This document shows positions 1 to 14,122 of a stretch of DNA of 64,000 bases, piece after piece. This stretch comes from Nautilus pompilius (lineage: Eukaryota > Mollusca > Cephalopoda > Nautilida > Nautilidae). The notes below the pieces were generated by a model. It made no database searches, was not told the DNA's origin, and worked only from the letters and a program-made list of their open reading frames with translations. A program made the translations under genes and the position numbers. Where the stretch lies: positions 291,001 to 355,000 of the forward strand of contig JACATO010002141.1 in assembly GCA_018389105.1 (NCBI GenBank). Reading direction: 5' to 3'. Position 1 is the first letter of the stretch. Each line of letters opens with the position of its first letter.

Positions 1-683
<683 letters not shown>

Positions 684-762
684 TTAAATGTGTGCTTATA
701 ATAATTACTAGCAAAACTGATCAGAAATCTGGGGCCCAATAAACCTAAAATAAATGAAATTA

Positions 763-1439
763 CCATATTTTCAGCATATTAGTCGATACTTTTTTCTGCA
801 AGGGACTGACCATCGACTTATACTCCACTCTGACTTATGTATGGATGAAATCGTGATACTAGAAACACTGGACCCTTAAGTACCATGCAAAAATTTATGT
901 ATGATTATACATGCATGTGTGGGTGCATGCTGACTCAGAATCAGTTACCTTCCTTTTTATTTAGTGCTTAGAGGGCACAGATATCATTGTGTTAGGGAGC
1001 TTCAATTCCACAAAGTTGAAAAAAAAATATCAACCCTTACTGGAAAATGCCTGCTATAATGAAAAAGCATATACTGCAATGGTGAATTTTGTTGAAAACA
1101 ATGGTGGAAACATGGCAGCAGAACGGCAACATGGCACTAGTGAGAAATGTGTCCACAATTGGTGAAAAGTGAAGAATTCATTACGACCGACTGAAAAAAG
1201 CAAAAAGCAAACCGTGTTTGCAAAGCGAGATGGACGACCAATGTTGAAGATCAGCTTGAAGGCTTTGTTTTGACACAATGTGCTTCATTCTCTTTCCTTC
1301 CCCAAATCTCTCGCTTTGATGTTATCCACCACCGCTGTTTTATAGCCCTGACAGAAATTTTATATTGTTATTACTGTACAAAAGTACGATTATACTATCG
1401 ACTTATACACCATTTTGACTTATAACCTGAAAAATATGG
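763..1439 (+). mobile_element. pogo-family derivative keeping only the N-terminal DNA-binding domain (copy 1)
   Basis: A 677-bp element with imperfect terminal inverted repeats starting CCATATTTTCAGC and ending CCTGAAAAATATGG, flanked by TA dinucleotides at 761-762 and 1440-1441 as for Tc1/mariner/pogo insertions. Inside each end are repeated CGACTTATA motifs. From 1047 a start codon opens a broken reading frame; after a frameshift it gives AYTAMVNFVENNGG and ERQHGTSEKCVHNW, the Brinker-like helix-turn-helix of pogo-group transposases. No DDE catalytic domain remains: soon after 1260 the sequence joins the 3' untranslated end. The same family occurs at about 7019-8859, 33729-36275 and 57555-58112, and the 57.5-kb copy shares the same 3' segment (from about 1290) with an even larger deletion. 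Confidence 0.8.
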
Positions 1440-1441
1440 TA

Positions 1442-4400
1442 CCTAATTGTAGTTTGCCTTGATAAAAAATAAGGATCATTTGTAAAATGATGACCTCTGT
1501 TAGCAGTATGAAGAAATAGAATTAGAAAGGAAAGGATCTGGAAGTCTTCCACCACCAAATGAGCCAAACCATGTCCATGAAAATAACAAGCACTCCACCA
1601 TTACTAAAATGATATCTATGTTTATCTAGAAAACCTTCCTAAATTAGAGACCCTTACTCTACACTAGACAACCCTTTAACCATGTAACTATCATGGCTTA
1701 GTACCCTGGTTCCCAAAGAGAAATCGGAACAAGAAATGGAATCACAAAGTTGGCCAATATTATAAGTGTTTTAATGTGACATGTTATCTTTTTACTACTA
1801 TTGATGTACATTACCATATTTTCTGTAGTGTACTGCCTGAAAAACACAAACGTCACATTGATGCCTTGAGATGTAATTATCCTATGGCCTAAAATGGTAC
1901 AGGAATTGCATTATTTCAGTTTTGTTTTTTTTTTTCTGTTCTTTAAATAATATTCCATGAGAACATTTCCCCAGATCACGCCTTGCAGGAGTACATGCCT
2001 GCAGCTTGACTAGTGGTGCTAGAAGTTAGGGTCACAAGAATTTATTAGCATTTGAGAAAAAGATTGGAAACCACTCCCTTAATAAATACTACAAAGTTAA
2101 TAATAAAACTGACATAAAAAATATAATCAGATGTATGAAATTCTTTAAAATAAAAGTATGTTTTAAAAAATAAATACTATTTCAATAAAATATTTACTGT
2201 ATATAAAAGTCTGAAAGCTTTAAAAAAAAAATTTTTTTTTTGTTAATGTCATTTTTCCAGTTGACCTCAAAGTTAGGATGAATGGAACATAAACCAGTTT
2301 TATCCTTCAATAATTAGAAACAACATTCCAAAAATGTAATGCTAAGAAAGTTTATATCCATTCTTCTCTTTCTACTTTTTCAAAATTTTCACAGAAACAC
2401 ATGATCACATTCTAACCGAAATAAATGAAGTATGAGGAGGAGAGAAACAGACAAAGCATAAAATATGAAGCAATACTGAATGTTTCATGGCTACAGTTTA
2501 CCATGATATATCAATGTACAGGAAAGAAAAAAGTTTTTGGTTACTGGAATACTATCATCTAGCTGACTTACAATATGTTTATCTTATTCTAGTGAGATTA
2601 CTCTATTTAAATATTCAAAGTAAACATGGTATTGTTTCAGCATTACAATTATGCAAATATCTTGTAACAAGACAGATATTGTTCTTTGTCATTGTCCAGT
2701 CCCCCATCTCTCTTATTAAGCTATCTTCACTATTTTGGTCCAGACTTACCTGCAGTATTGCTAAGCACAATATCAGTTTACCTTCTGTTATTATCTGTGC
2801 CAATGAAATTCCAAGAGTCAAAAGTCAGATTCTCAATTTTTTCCTTCTATCTATAACTTGTAAATTATTACTTTCAGCTATCATTAATGAAAGGTGGTTG
2901 ATTTGACAAAGAATGAGCCAATATCATTTCATCTATTTGTTTACTTCTAAAAAAATTAGTTTCAATCAATGATCAAAATGTGCATTGTCCAAACCAGGTA
3001 ATTATTTTTAAAAAACGTGCCAGTGCATGTTGTAGCATATACCAAAAAACTAAGACATACAAATTTATTATTTGCCAATGTCATGCACTTAACCAGACAA
3101 AACTATATTTAGAAAAATCAATTAGGCATTCGGTTAAGACCCCACCTAATGGCACACTGTAAGTTTTTTCAAAACCAGCAAGCCTAATACTGCCAGCCAG
3201 CAGCAATCAGACAAATAAACTGGTCTCCTCAGTTACTAACAACTTTACAAGGAGCTAAAATGGTTTCAAGCAAAATTTGGAGAACCCTGAAGAAACTAAT
3301 TAAACATACTCTTTGCTAAAAACCAAATAATATGCAATACGTTCCAAGTTTTTTTTTCATTAAGAAAACAGATCATGCAGGATTTCCCCCAACTGTCTAG
3401 ATAGTTATCTCCATTTTATTTAATTTTTTTTAAAAAATAGTAACCAGGTCACATTTAATTTCTAAATTATTTTTTCCCTATTTTACCAGAAACTAGGAGC
3501 ATGAATTAACATATAATGCCAATAATCTTGATAAATATGTTCTCAGTAATTCAGTCAACAGCAGGATTTTAAGGGATCTTCTAGGGTTGCAAAAAGGAAT
3601 TTTTAAAGCTAGCATTTCATAACTTTTAGATGTATGCCTGGTTTGTAGGTAGATATTCAGTTGTCATCATGGTATACAAATAGTGAACACAACTGGATGA
3701 ATTTTGCAAAAATGCCTTCAAATCTGAAATGTGTTTTCGCCATAACACGCCAAATGTACTGTACATATGAAAATTTTATTATCTGTATTAGTCTTTAAGT
3801 TTTGAATAAATGTACACTTTTGTGATAAAATTCCAAAAATTTAAAAAAAAAAAAATTAAACAAACCTAAAAATTCTAAAAAGTGAAAAAATATGCACAAT
3901 TCCTTTGGCAATACATCAATTCGGATAAATATGAAGTTTGTTTTCACATAATCAATCAGCTTGCAAGGTTATTATGACAAACATACAAACAAGTTGTAAA
4001 CCCACATACCTAGAGCTGAATATCTCCAGTTTGTACTTATTATATGCAAATAATATATACTGTAATAATGTACCAAAATATTCAAAACAAATTTTTTTTT
4101 ATTCATGTTTGCTAATATCAGTGGTAATCAAAGAAAAAAAAACTTCTAAAATGTGCACATGCAAAAATATTTCCTTGGTTGCCTTCATTTTTGGCTTCCT
4201 AACTTTCTAATCTAAAATGTGGTTTTTAAATATGAATTTATCTTTAATCTTGGTGTCCAGATAACATTAGAATAGGATATTTTAAGGTTTTGAAACCTAC
4301 AATAAATATGACACTATATTAGAAGCATTAAGTATACAGGGTGAGCCATAATAAAGTAAAAAAAGTTTATACAACTTGGACTCCTGCACTATTCAAGTGA

Positions 4401-5539
4401 TGATGCATATGAAAGCAACTGTAACACACCATGGTTTGCTTGCAGTCCCTAGTTGTTCCAATGTTGCAGATCAATTCTCATCAATATGGGCCTTCAAGAA
4501 AAGAAATCCAAAATGTAAATCCAGAGCTAGTAGTATCCAATCAATCTGAGCCCTTTTACAATTGCAAACTTAATATAATAATGACAACAAAAACAAAAGC
4601 TACCATTGTGTGTCATCATCAATGAATGTACTGGAGCCATTTCTTGTTCTATTTTATTTTTGCTCAGACTGTAGAAGTATCATAAGATAGAAAGAAAACT
4701 GAACAATTTAATTTCAAAATGAAAATCTCCATTGCAATCAATCAGTTTTAGCATAGAAATGGGAAAGAGAGGTTACCTACTTAGTAATATTTTGTTTACT
4801 AACAGAAACACATCTGAACAGAGCAACAATGAAGTAGAGATGAATAGACTAAAGTTCATTCCAAATTCATAGATGCATTCTTTGGGCTTGAATACATTCT
4901 GGAGATGATGATGATGAATGACCATATTTTTAATGGTTTTAATTTTTTTTTTTTGTTTATTTGTTTACTAAAAACATTTTATAATCTCAGCTCATGAGAG
5001 CAATTTATATTATACTGTAACTGCAGAGTAACATAGTGACTTGGTGACAGCAACACTATGGGAAAAGAAGAAAAAAAACTACAACAATTCTATTAAATAA
5101 AAAGAAAATACTTTTTAAATGATGATAATTTTTTTAATTATTAGAAGTATTGAAATCAGATTTCTTAACAATGGAAATACTAATCTAAATTTCTTTTTTC
5201 TACAATATTTCTTTAAAAGAATGAGAAATGAAAGAAAAGCCCAATGGTCTTTACCAGGATTTACTGTTACTCGCATGCTTTTGCATTTTATTTCTATTTC
5301 TCACATATCATATGAAATTTTCATGACCCATCTTGCTTTAGATACTTAAATTTTGCAGTTGGTTGTTTTTTAACATTAATGTATTTAATTTTAAATTTCA
5401 AAATTGATTGTAATTTGTTACAAATCCTGAAAAACACAGAGTACTTCTGGGCTGCTAGTGTACACATTAATGTTATTAAAGGTTTAAATATTTTGAATTT
5501 AAAAAAAGAAAGTAAAAATAACAGAATAAAGTGGTGGCA
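1442..5539. other. Kinase intron, mostly unannotated
   Basis: No gene or bounded element was recognised. The stretch is AT-rich with many homopolymer runs. At 4337 there is a solitary mariner-like terminus (TA then CAGGGTGAGCC) with no matching inverted partner nearby. A 139-codon open frame at 2487-2906 is the longest ORF outside the transposases, but its peptide (rich in L, I and S) matches nothing I know. It should be read as probable chance. Confidence 0.5.
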
Positions 5540-6904
5540 AACAAGTTTAGTGTAGCGCATGGATCAGACAGAGTAAATTGCAACACTGTGGCCAAATTCT
5601 CTTCCATCATTTGCCACCTCCACTCCAGTTTTTTCCTCTTCATCAAGTAAAACATCTGTTCACACACGTGGATCCAAACAATGACAATATTTTGCATGCA
5701 AAGTCTTTCAAGTTAGAACATTTTGAATCTCTTAATAATAAAAAAATGATTAATGGTTCAAGAAATTAAACAACTCTTTTAGAAAATTGTCACTGAAAGT
5801 CAATGATTTCCACTTGAGACCTTTTCAATATCATAAGTAAAAATGACAAGAGAACTCTTCATGTAGATTACTAAGAATGCTGCTGTATACCTTAGTTCTC
5901 TATGAACATACTTCAGAGATTTGCAAAGAGAAATGTAAAAATGCTTTTTGTTTTTTTTCTTTTGCATGTTTTAAAAACAAGAGATTATCTGCTTTAAAAG
6001 TTTGTATGGTGGAATACATCTCACCAGTTATCATATTTTTTACCCTGAGGATTCACATTTAAGTTATTTAGATGCTCCATAATGTTAGCAAGAAATGCAA
6101 GATCAGTTTTCCAATATTCATCCTAAGCTGTGAAAACTCTTGAGCATGATCTTTCATTTCCACGAACATTACAATCTCTTCCTTCAAGTCCCAGACCCTA
6201 AACAACTTTACCCAAGCTCAGCCATCCAACATTGGAATTGTACAGAATATCATTGTTGTCTGCCCCAACATCTTCAAGCCAGGATATGAGCTTTCAATGG
6301 TTCAGACACTCTTGCTCATATGAAATCCAATTTTCATACCATGTGATTCATAATGAGAACATTTAAAAGGGTGCCTCCTGATGAATGTCTCAATGGGAAA
6401 ATTCCTGATTGGCCAACTTTTCCTTTACCATATCTTAAATTCTTTTCAAAAGCCCATGATTTTTTCTTGTCAAATTAGGTGTCCATCCGTAGTAACACTG
6501 GCCAACATTTCCATAGACAGATTCAGTCACTCAATAGTATTTGATACCCTTACATATAACTCTTCTCCTGTTTTAGCTTTCACTGATTCCATGGACAACA
6601 ATCCCTCAAATGATTGTAAATTTGTTGTTTACTCATATAAAAAGGAGAAATTGCACCATAACTCTTATATCAGTTCTATCACCTAGTGCTACAGAATACT
6701 AGACAAATGACTCAGTATTTCATTTAACTGTGCTAACAAATCATTGCATATTTCTTCTACGCAGCATACAATTGACCTCTTGGATAAATTTTTGTTTTCA
6801 AAAGTTTTATTTTATTTTCCAGGCATATTATTTCAGCCACAACCACAATAGTGACAAATTCAGTGTCTGTTAGAAAATAGTTTATTGCACTTCACAATAA
6901 TATG

Positions 6905-6928
6905 TATATATATATATATATTATATAT
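6905..6928. repeat. (TA)n microsatellite
   Basis: About 24 bp of alternating TA with one interruption. Confidence 0.9.
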
Positions 6929-7018
6929 CACTACACAGCTTACCAGAGTTGCAATTCCTTGTACCCTGTTCTGTGAAGTAAATACACTTTGTTTTCTTCC
7001 TAACAGCAATAATAGTTA

Positions 7019-8859
7019 CTGGAATTTCTAGATTATGAGATAAGACCTTTTTTTAAAACAGAAATCCAGGCCTTGTCTTATAATCTGAAAACTTATACAT
7101 GGATAAAATTTTAATTTCTCAATATTGAAAAAAATGCGTTACACCCATAAACTTGGCTACAAAGTTCATATAAAACCACTTGGCAAACACTGGTTTTTGT
7201 TATTTTTTTTATTTCAGTCTGACCAATGTTCATTGTTCATTAAAGTATGTTTAATTATCCAGTCAATAACAAGCGACCATCATCTTGATCTATTTTAATC
7301 TTAAATGCGAGGATAAAAATCCCTATTCATTTTCAAAATGCCACCTGTTACATTGCATAGATCCTATAAGGCATCCTATAAACTGGAAGTCGTAAATTTG
7401 CTGAAGAAAATGTGTCCAGGAATGGAATAAGGCAAAGGAAGCTCTACACATGACTAAGAAAACTAAGGAAAATTGTGAGTGTATGCCTCATTATCACAAC
7501 ATGCCACATGTCGTTTACTTAGTAGCATTCAAATGAGGTTAAAAGAGAAATAAATCTTTGCTGAGTTAGGAGAGGAGAACTATGTGGGTGGTCCATTGTG
7601 GTGTTTCTGCTTTATGCATAGAAAAAGACTATCAGGCAGTGCACAACCATATCATGGAAATTGCCTAAAGACTTTGAAGAGAAGATAATTCAGCTACATG
7701 GATGGAGTACCATTAGCATTTGATATTCCTATGAATAAAACTAAAAACAACAAAAAGGAAGAAACCATGGACATCAGACCAACAGGACACAAAAAATCAA
7801 ATTATACAGAGGTATTGGTATGTAGTGCTGGTGGCAGATAGTTGATGCCAAAGAATTGAGTGAGTGGCATTATGGTGGAGGTGAACCCAAAAGGATGAAT
7901 GGACAACATGATGATGAAAAAATGGCTAGATAAGTACTAATCATGTCAGCCTAATGGAATTTTCCAGACAAAGAAATCCATGCTAATTGTAGACTATGCA
8001 TGCACACATCAGTGAAGAAACAAAAGCTAGAGTAACCAGAAAGAACACTGTCTTGGGTATCATCCCTGGGAAGATGACAAAATTATTACAGCTATTGGAC
8101 ATTTGTCAATAAATGCTTCAAGTCTAAGACGAGACAGATATGGGAAGCATGGACGTCCACATGTAAACAGTTTCACTAATACAAGCTGTATGTGTCATGC
8201 TTCGTACGACACCATGACACAGTGGATCAAACATGCATGGGACAGAGTGCTCCAGACAGCCATCATTAATGGCTTCCAGCTGAAGGACAACCAGGATGAA
8301 GACAACTGCACAGAGAACAAAACTTCTCACCTGGTCTGTCCCCTGAGCTTGCCACTATCTTACACTCAGACACTGAAGATGAGGAAGTCAAAGACTTCTA
8401 TGAAGCTGAGTTGTGAGTGAGACATACGTAAAAGAACATCAATTGTGAACTTGTTTTTTTTATTTAATATTCTATAAATGATATACTACCTGAAGACCAT
8501 CTTGCACATCAACAACATGTGTTATGAAAAATCATATCAAGAGATGAATATCTAAATTTCAATGTTTTCAGGGAATTTCAAAGTGCTCTTCATGATTCAA
8601 ACCATCGAAAAATTTATTTTAGCAATTAATTCAGAGAATGTATTCACAAAGTAGTTTACTGATAAGTTCAGAAGAGCTTATTAATCATCATGAGCATGGA
8701 AATGCTGTACACAGTGTTCTCGCTAGTTTTGGTCAACCACCTTATCTCTTCTAACTTCATCTTATAATCCGGTTCATCTTATTTATGAATAAGGTTAAAA
8801 TGGGAAATTTAGCCCATTCATCTTATAACCTACGACGACTTATAACCCAGAAATTATGG
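7019..8859 (+). mobile_element. pogo-family element with full-span but decayed transposase (copy 2)
   Basis: The longest copy of the TTATAAGTCGA-type pogo family here. The right end (CGACTTATAACCCAGAAATTATGG, ending at 8859) is clear; the left end near 7019 (AATTTCTAGATTATGAGATAAGACC after TA) is degraded and was placed by alignment with the other copies. The start codon at 7338 opens MPPVTLHRSYKASYKLEVVNLL, the family's N-terminal DNA-binding start. Scattered in three frames follow LPKDFEEKIIQ, VPLAFDIPMNKT (around the first catalytic Asp region), MVEVNPKG with MKKWLDK, KKSMLIVDYACTH (second Asp in the LIVD block), LGIIPGKMTKLLQLLD and, near 8210, MTQWIKHAWDRV. That is the order of a pogo DDE transposase. 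It is inserted into the GTF2IRD2-like hAT relic. Confidence 0.75.
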
Positions 8860-11416
8860 TGTTTCTTGAGATTTACTGGATCTTGCGTCAGAAGACACAT
8901 TAGTACAGTAACCATCTTGCCTCAAAGATGTGGTATTTCAAATTGTACTCTTTGAACATAGTAACTGCTTTGCAGCAAATCAATCATATACAGCTTTTGA
9001 GTCCACTTCTGTGAAGTACTCTGTAAACCAGTCCTATTGAAAGCTCGGCACTCACTGCCCATTTTTCTCTTCTTTTGTGTACTCATTTGGAAGGGCACGT
9101 AATCATCATAAGTCACAAGATTTTCATATTAATGGCACACATTTGATACAAGTGCCTCAATCAACATCAATGTAACAAACAAATGTCTAGTGTAGGAATT
9201 TGGACTAGTTTATTCATTCCTAGAGATGATTTACCTAGTGACAGAGTAACAACACACAACTTAACTGTACTCTCTTGCTTAGGAAGAGAGAACATATTCT
9301 CACAAACTGGCAACATGGCAAGCCAAAACAACTGACATCAGATAACATCTGCCCCTCAGCCACTTCTAGTAATAGCTTGACAGGTGCAGAGAGAGAACAA
9401 ATAGTTCATTCATCTTCTCTTTCCAGTTCAGATATATGTACTCCTTGATCTTGACTTCAGACTTCACATCCAACAATCATAAAAACTTTTTTTTTAATTG
9501 TAATGTTATATTGTTTATTGCATGATGATAAACTGTTCAGTGCACATTTTAATAAGTTGTTTCCTCACAAGAGCTTCACGAGACAAATAAAATGTTAGCA
9601 TGAGTTTGCCCACACCTGGTATAGAACATTCGTTTTATGGTAGTATGGATCTTGTATCCAGCAACTGGCATGCTCAATCTTCTCTACCATTATCTCATTT
9701 ATATGGGTTTCTTCTTTTCTCCCACTTTTTACCAGAAGCAAGGTCTTTCCCTGGTAAAGCTGGAAGTTTTCGACCTGTTTGTACATCACGGAGGATAACA
9801 AAGATAATATGCACACATGGGAAAAAACACCCAACTTTGCCTCTCTGTTCTGTGAGCATAAAAGAATAATCTTAAATATGCAATATAAATAGTGGAAACA
9901 AAGCAAAATTTTCTAACTGTGCACAGGAGTAAATCAATTTTGATAAATAAATCAAAAGTTTGGCAGTAACTGTTATTTGTTTACTTTTTAAAATCGATAA
10001 ATTAAAAATATAGTCCATTTTTCTTTGAAAAGATGAACATATGCTCTCTGTGATGCTTAAGTCTGAGGCCACCTGTATCATTGCTGATAATTTAATGTTA
10101 AGTAATCAATAACATTAAGATTTGCAGATATTGGATTTTACCTAAAGCAAAGCTGCTGAGGTATATGGAAAATGCTCTTTGATGGCTTTTAATAGTTTAT
10201 TTATTAATAACTGGTATGCCTTCCGTTAGCCAAACTCACAGATGGGAGATGACAATGGATACTCTCTCCAAAACTCTTCTTTAGATTTTTGGAGCTTGTT
10301 TTGTATATCTCCATAATCAAAATAAACTCATCATTTGCTATAATTATGGTAAAGAAAGGGTATTAATAAATATTAAGAACAGTCAAAATGAATTTTTTAA
10401 TATAGCCTCAATATCTATACTTTATGCAAAATCCCATATATAATAAATGATTTAACACCAAATTATTTGCAACAATATTGATGTCTGAAATATGCACCTC
10501 TAGAAACAGAATTTTAGAATAGAGTATCAAACCGTTGATATTAATTAGTAAACATTTATTGCTTGTAGCAGAATGACAGGTCTAATGGTGTTGTTATTAT
10601 TGAAGTAGGGCTGAATAAACATGGATTTCACAGTTTTTAAGTAACTTGGAAGAAATTCTTTATTTGGGAAAAATGAATTATGAACGACCACTGTAATGCT
10701 AAGAACAGGCACACCCTGTTTCCTCTTCAAATTTAAGACTTAAACAGGATCTGCAGCTAACCTGATCTAAGTAAAAAATCTAAAAGAAAAGAGGCACTTC
10801 CCCATAAAAGGCAGTATGAGAAGATGCAATCAGAATTTGTTGAACCAAAAAGTCAAATGTAGACCAAGACGAAAGCAATAACTTCTAAAGTTTAATTTTT
10901 GAACTGCCAGTTTCTAAACATTACTCCTGAAATAGCAACATAAAAGATTAGGTAAACCTTAAAAAAAAAAAAAAAAACATTATAACTTTGTGCTATCATT
11001 TCAAAGTTGAGAATTCTCAAATTGATCAGTATTTTAAAAATTCTGCTCATTAAAGTCACCAAAATGGCATCTGAAAACATTTTTGAGATTTTTTCCTTCC
11101 TAAAAGTGCACTGATGTCACAGATACCATACAGATTAAACTTCATTATGTTTTTGTTTTTAGATTTCACAATTTAAATTTGATGAAGAGACATATTTACA
11201 ATTCATAAGTTTACTGAGAATGCAAACACTAAAATAATTAACTCAATAGTTTCCATACATTTGAAAAATAACATTTTTTTTAAATATTTAATATAACAAT
11301 TATATTAATATTAAATACATTTTGAAAGATATACCACTAATGTCAGATATTCATTAAGCTTTTTTTTTTAAAAAACTTAAAAGTAGTGTGTAGCAGCTAT
11401 GACAACTTCCGAGCTT

Positions 11417-11460
11417 TTGCAGATCTGTCCTCAAGGGGATGTCTTTGACCAGATCTGCAA
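11417..11460. repeat. Short inverted repeat (11-bp perfect arms, 22-nt loop)
   Basis: TTGCAGATCTG at 11417-11427 is exactly inverted as CAGATCTGCAA at 11450-11460. Each arm contains the palindrome AGATCT. It could form a hairpin or be the remains of element ends; no function can be inferred. Confidence 0.6.
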
Positions 11461-14070
11461 TGCTTCACAACAAGCTGTATTGAAAACTAAAGATAAACAG
11501 CATCTTTCTTGTGACTTTAGTAGTAGGTAGCAAGGACTGACTCAACTCTAATACAGAGCAAGAAATCAAGAATTTTCTTATTTTTCCAAATGTGTAAATG
11601 CAAGGAACAGAAACTTTCCATTGTTATGTGTAAAATAGACAAACATTAGAAAAGAAAACAGACACAAAATAAATTACATAAAATTTCATGGTGTATTTAT
11701 TTAAGCATAAGCATTTGAGATGTTCAGGAAATGAGGTGGAATGAGAATAGAAACAAGAGCGTAGATTTTTGGCTAAATTTTTAAAAAATTAAATTTTTAT
11801 TTGTTTAAGATGATCATATTTGGAATGAGAATTTAAAAATCACCAATCACCTAATAAACAGAAAAATTACAAGTCAGCCAAATCATAGTCTTTTGTGATT
11901 TAATTAATGGATTCATGTGGATCTAAATTAAAACCAATTAATAGCCTAACTAAAGTAAAGTTGCAACTGTCAAAAACAAATAGAGAACTAATATATAGTG
12001 AATGTCTGAAGAGATGCATTCTTCAATTGGTTTTATGTTTTGCAATTTCATTCATGTTTTTTTTTTTAAATTTCTTAAAGAATTGGCAAAAATCTGCCAA
12101 ATAAATTCATGAGCTGTTTACATTACAGTGCATCCTTGTGAAGAGTTGGCTAGTCACCAAGCAAATCAAAAGGAAAGACAGAGGGCTCAGGTTATGCACC
12201 TATAGACTTTGTAGATAAATTTCTCTATGGTAACAAAAATGCCTCAAGTCAATCAAAATTAACAACATAAAAAATATTAATAGCTGGAGCTAACAAAAAA
12301 GAAAATCAAGAGATACAGGTGTGTTGTTTTTATGAAAAAAAAACACTCAGGCTCCTTAATAACAATGCATCTAAACTCACCCCTTTTTTTGGTGTAATCA
12401 GTCAGGCTATCAAGTCTGGTTTATGCCTGGGGACACCGAATCTCTGATCTGACAAGAATCTTCTGTAATCATTAAAGTTTTAGAAGAATGTTAAAAATGA
12501 TAAATTTCCTTCAATGAAGTTTAAACGATGACAAATGTCTAATTAACTATCAAGCATTTTTCTCACAAAATCACGTGACAATTGAGGAAATGATTATATG
12601 GTGAGCCCTTCAATAAAAATTTACAACAGTGCCTACATCATGCAGGGTGACTGTGTCCTCTCCTGCAACTGACAGCACTAACACTATGAGGTGGTGGTGC
12701 TTAAGTTTATGAAATAAATAAAGATAATAAAGATTAATCCTAAATAATCAGAGCTGTCCTTATGAAATTTGAAAAATAATGATTAGCACTAAAACTGATT
12801 AGTGTGCCCACATTGCCTTCTAGCTAACAAGAGAGTTCCTTAATGTTTCACTAAGCTTTAACAGCCACTAAATTCAAAACCAAATAAGCTTAAAATTACA
12901 GGTGCATCAAAGTTGAGATTAAAAATTAAGGGTAAGAGCTTTGGTAAACCCAGTATGCTCCCAAAACATTGCATTAAATAAAGGAATTGCCATTATTTCA
13001 TAGAATAATGCATATTTTAAAATATGATCAAAATTTCTTCTTTTCACTTCAGAAAACTGAAAGATACCTGTAAATCTACTTAACTAAGAAAATGGCTCTG
13101 TTAAGGTTTGGTAATTTTAATATGCATTTTTAACATTTTAATTTGTTCAAATACATTAGATTTCATATTCTCCCATTTGACATTATACATCTTGAAATTA
13201 AATAAACCTGAGCCAGACAGATAAACTTTTCATATGCTGTGTACATGTGGTAGACAAGCTAGATGCTTAGCTTCTGTATTACACCAGCTAATGTTATGCC
13301 AATGAAATTTGTTGTTGGCCTCCATCATGCAATCAATATGTCCCAGTAGACCAGACAGCAGAAAGCTTTACAACTGTGCCGTCAATGACACAACAATTCC
13401 ATGCACCACTAGTTAGTTATAGGAAAAATATTTATGGGCAAGAAAGCTGTGATAAAGTTTCGAGATTATGTATAAACTAGACCACTGGTCGGCTGAATGA
13501 TGGATAATAATGTTCTGTTGTTATTGTTGTTTTTAAATGCAAAAGCATTTATTGCTGAGTTAGAGAAAATCAGACATATTAGAAGGCAGTAACAGCATAT
13601 TACAATTAAAGAGAAACAGTAAAACAAGCATGTTCATATTATAAAGATTGGGAGATTTGCTGATTAATAAAATGGCTGATTACCAAAATCCATAACAGAA
13701 TTTTTGGCCAGCTCCTCCTTACTAAGCCACCATAAGTTTATGTATGTACCCAAGAGCATCATAAGCAGCAACATAATTAGGTCTAAAACACTGCCATATT
13801 TCCCAATGGAGCAGATGTGCACACAAAGTTTAGTGGGTTCAAATTTTATTCATTTGTTAAAAAATTTGACTATAAACATTTATTTGCTAATAGAAATTAA
13901 AGAGTAAAAACACCCTGATTAACTGCTCAGTTTACATAAACTTTGGGAACATGATATGTTGCCACATTCTGCCAGAGTGTTGCTTTAATGGAAGAAAAAA
14001 AAGATATATTTTGAAAAATACTTAAAAGATGGTTGAATGACCAATGCGTGGAGTGTCTGCAGTGCATTAC

Positions 14071-14101
<31 letters not shown>

Positions 14102-14122
14102 TATTATTATTATTATTATTAT
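14071..14122. repeat. (ATT)n microsatellite
   Basis: About 52 bp of ATT repeats with a single phase slip near 14100. Confidence 0.95.

Larger units (their letters stand above)
5540..9617 (-). mobile_element. GTF2IRD2-like hAT transposon relic, minus strand, split by a pogo insertion
   Basis: Read on the minus strand, the 5' end is a hAT-type terminus, CAGGTGTGGGCAAACTCATG, starting at 9617. A zinc-finger-type N-terminus follows at 9116-8880 (KKRKMGSECRAFN, then after a frameshift TEVDSKAV). The pogo copy at about 7019-8859 interrupts it, and the coding relic resumes below 7018 (KRSIVCCVEEICNDLLAQLNE, then EGLLSMESVKAKTGEELY and LASVTTDG, then DLKEEIVMFVEMKDH). It ends with a hAT C-terminal dimerisation segment near 5697-5560 (VCEQMFYLMKR, MEENLATVLQF). 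This order matches the hAT transposases from which vertebrate GTF2IRD2 was domesticated. Many stops and shifts make it a pseudogene. The 3' terminal repeat was not found, so the lower boundary is approximate. Confidence 0.72.

Noticed and set aside
2741..2821. Strong donor-like GCAG|GTAAGTCTGG on the minus strand, considered as an extra kinase exon
   Set aside because: No acceptor or open frame of the right phase was found that would fit between the two neighbouring kinase exons without a stop, and the kinase alignment is already continuous.
2487..2906. 139-codon plus-strand open frame, the longest outside transposases
   Set aside because: The peptide is hydrophobic, rich in L, I and S, with no motif or splice context. 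One ORF of this size in 64 kb of AT-rich DNA is not very unlikely.
4337..4400. Mariner-like terminus CAGGGTGAGCC after TA
   Set aside because: No inverted partner or coding relic nearby, so it is not called as an element.
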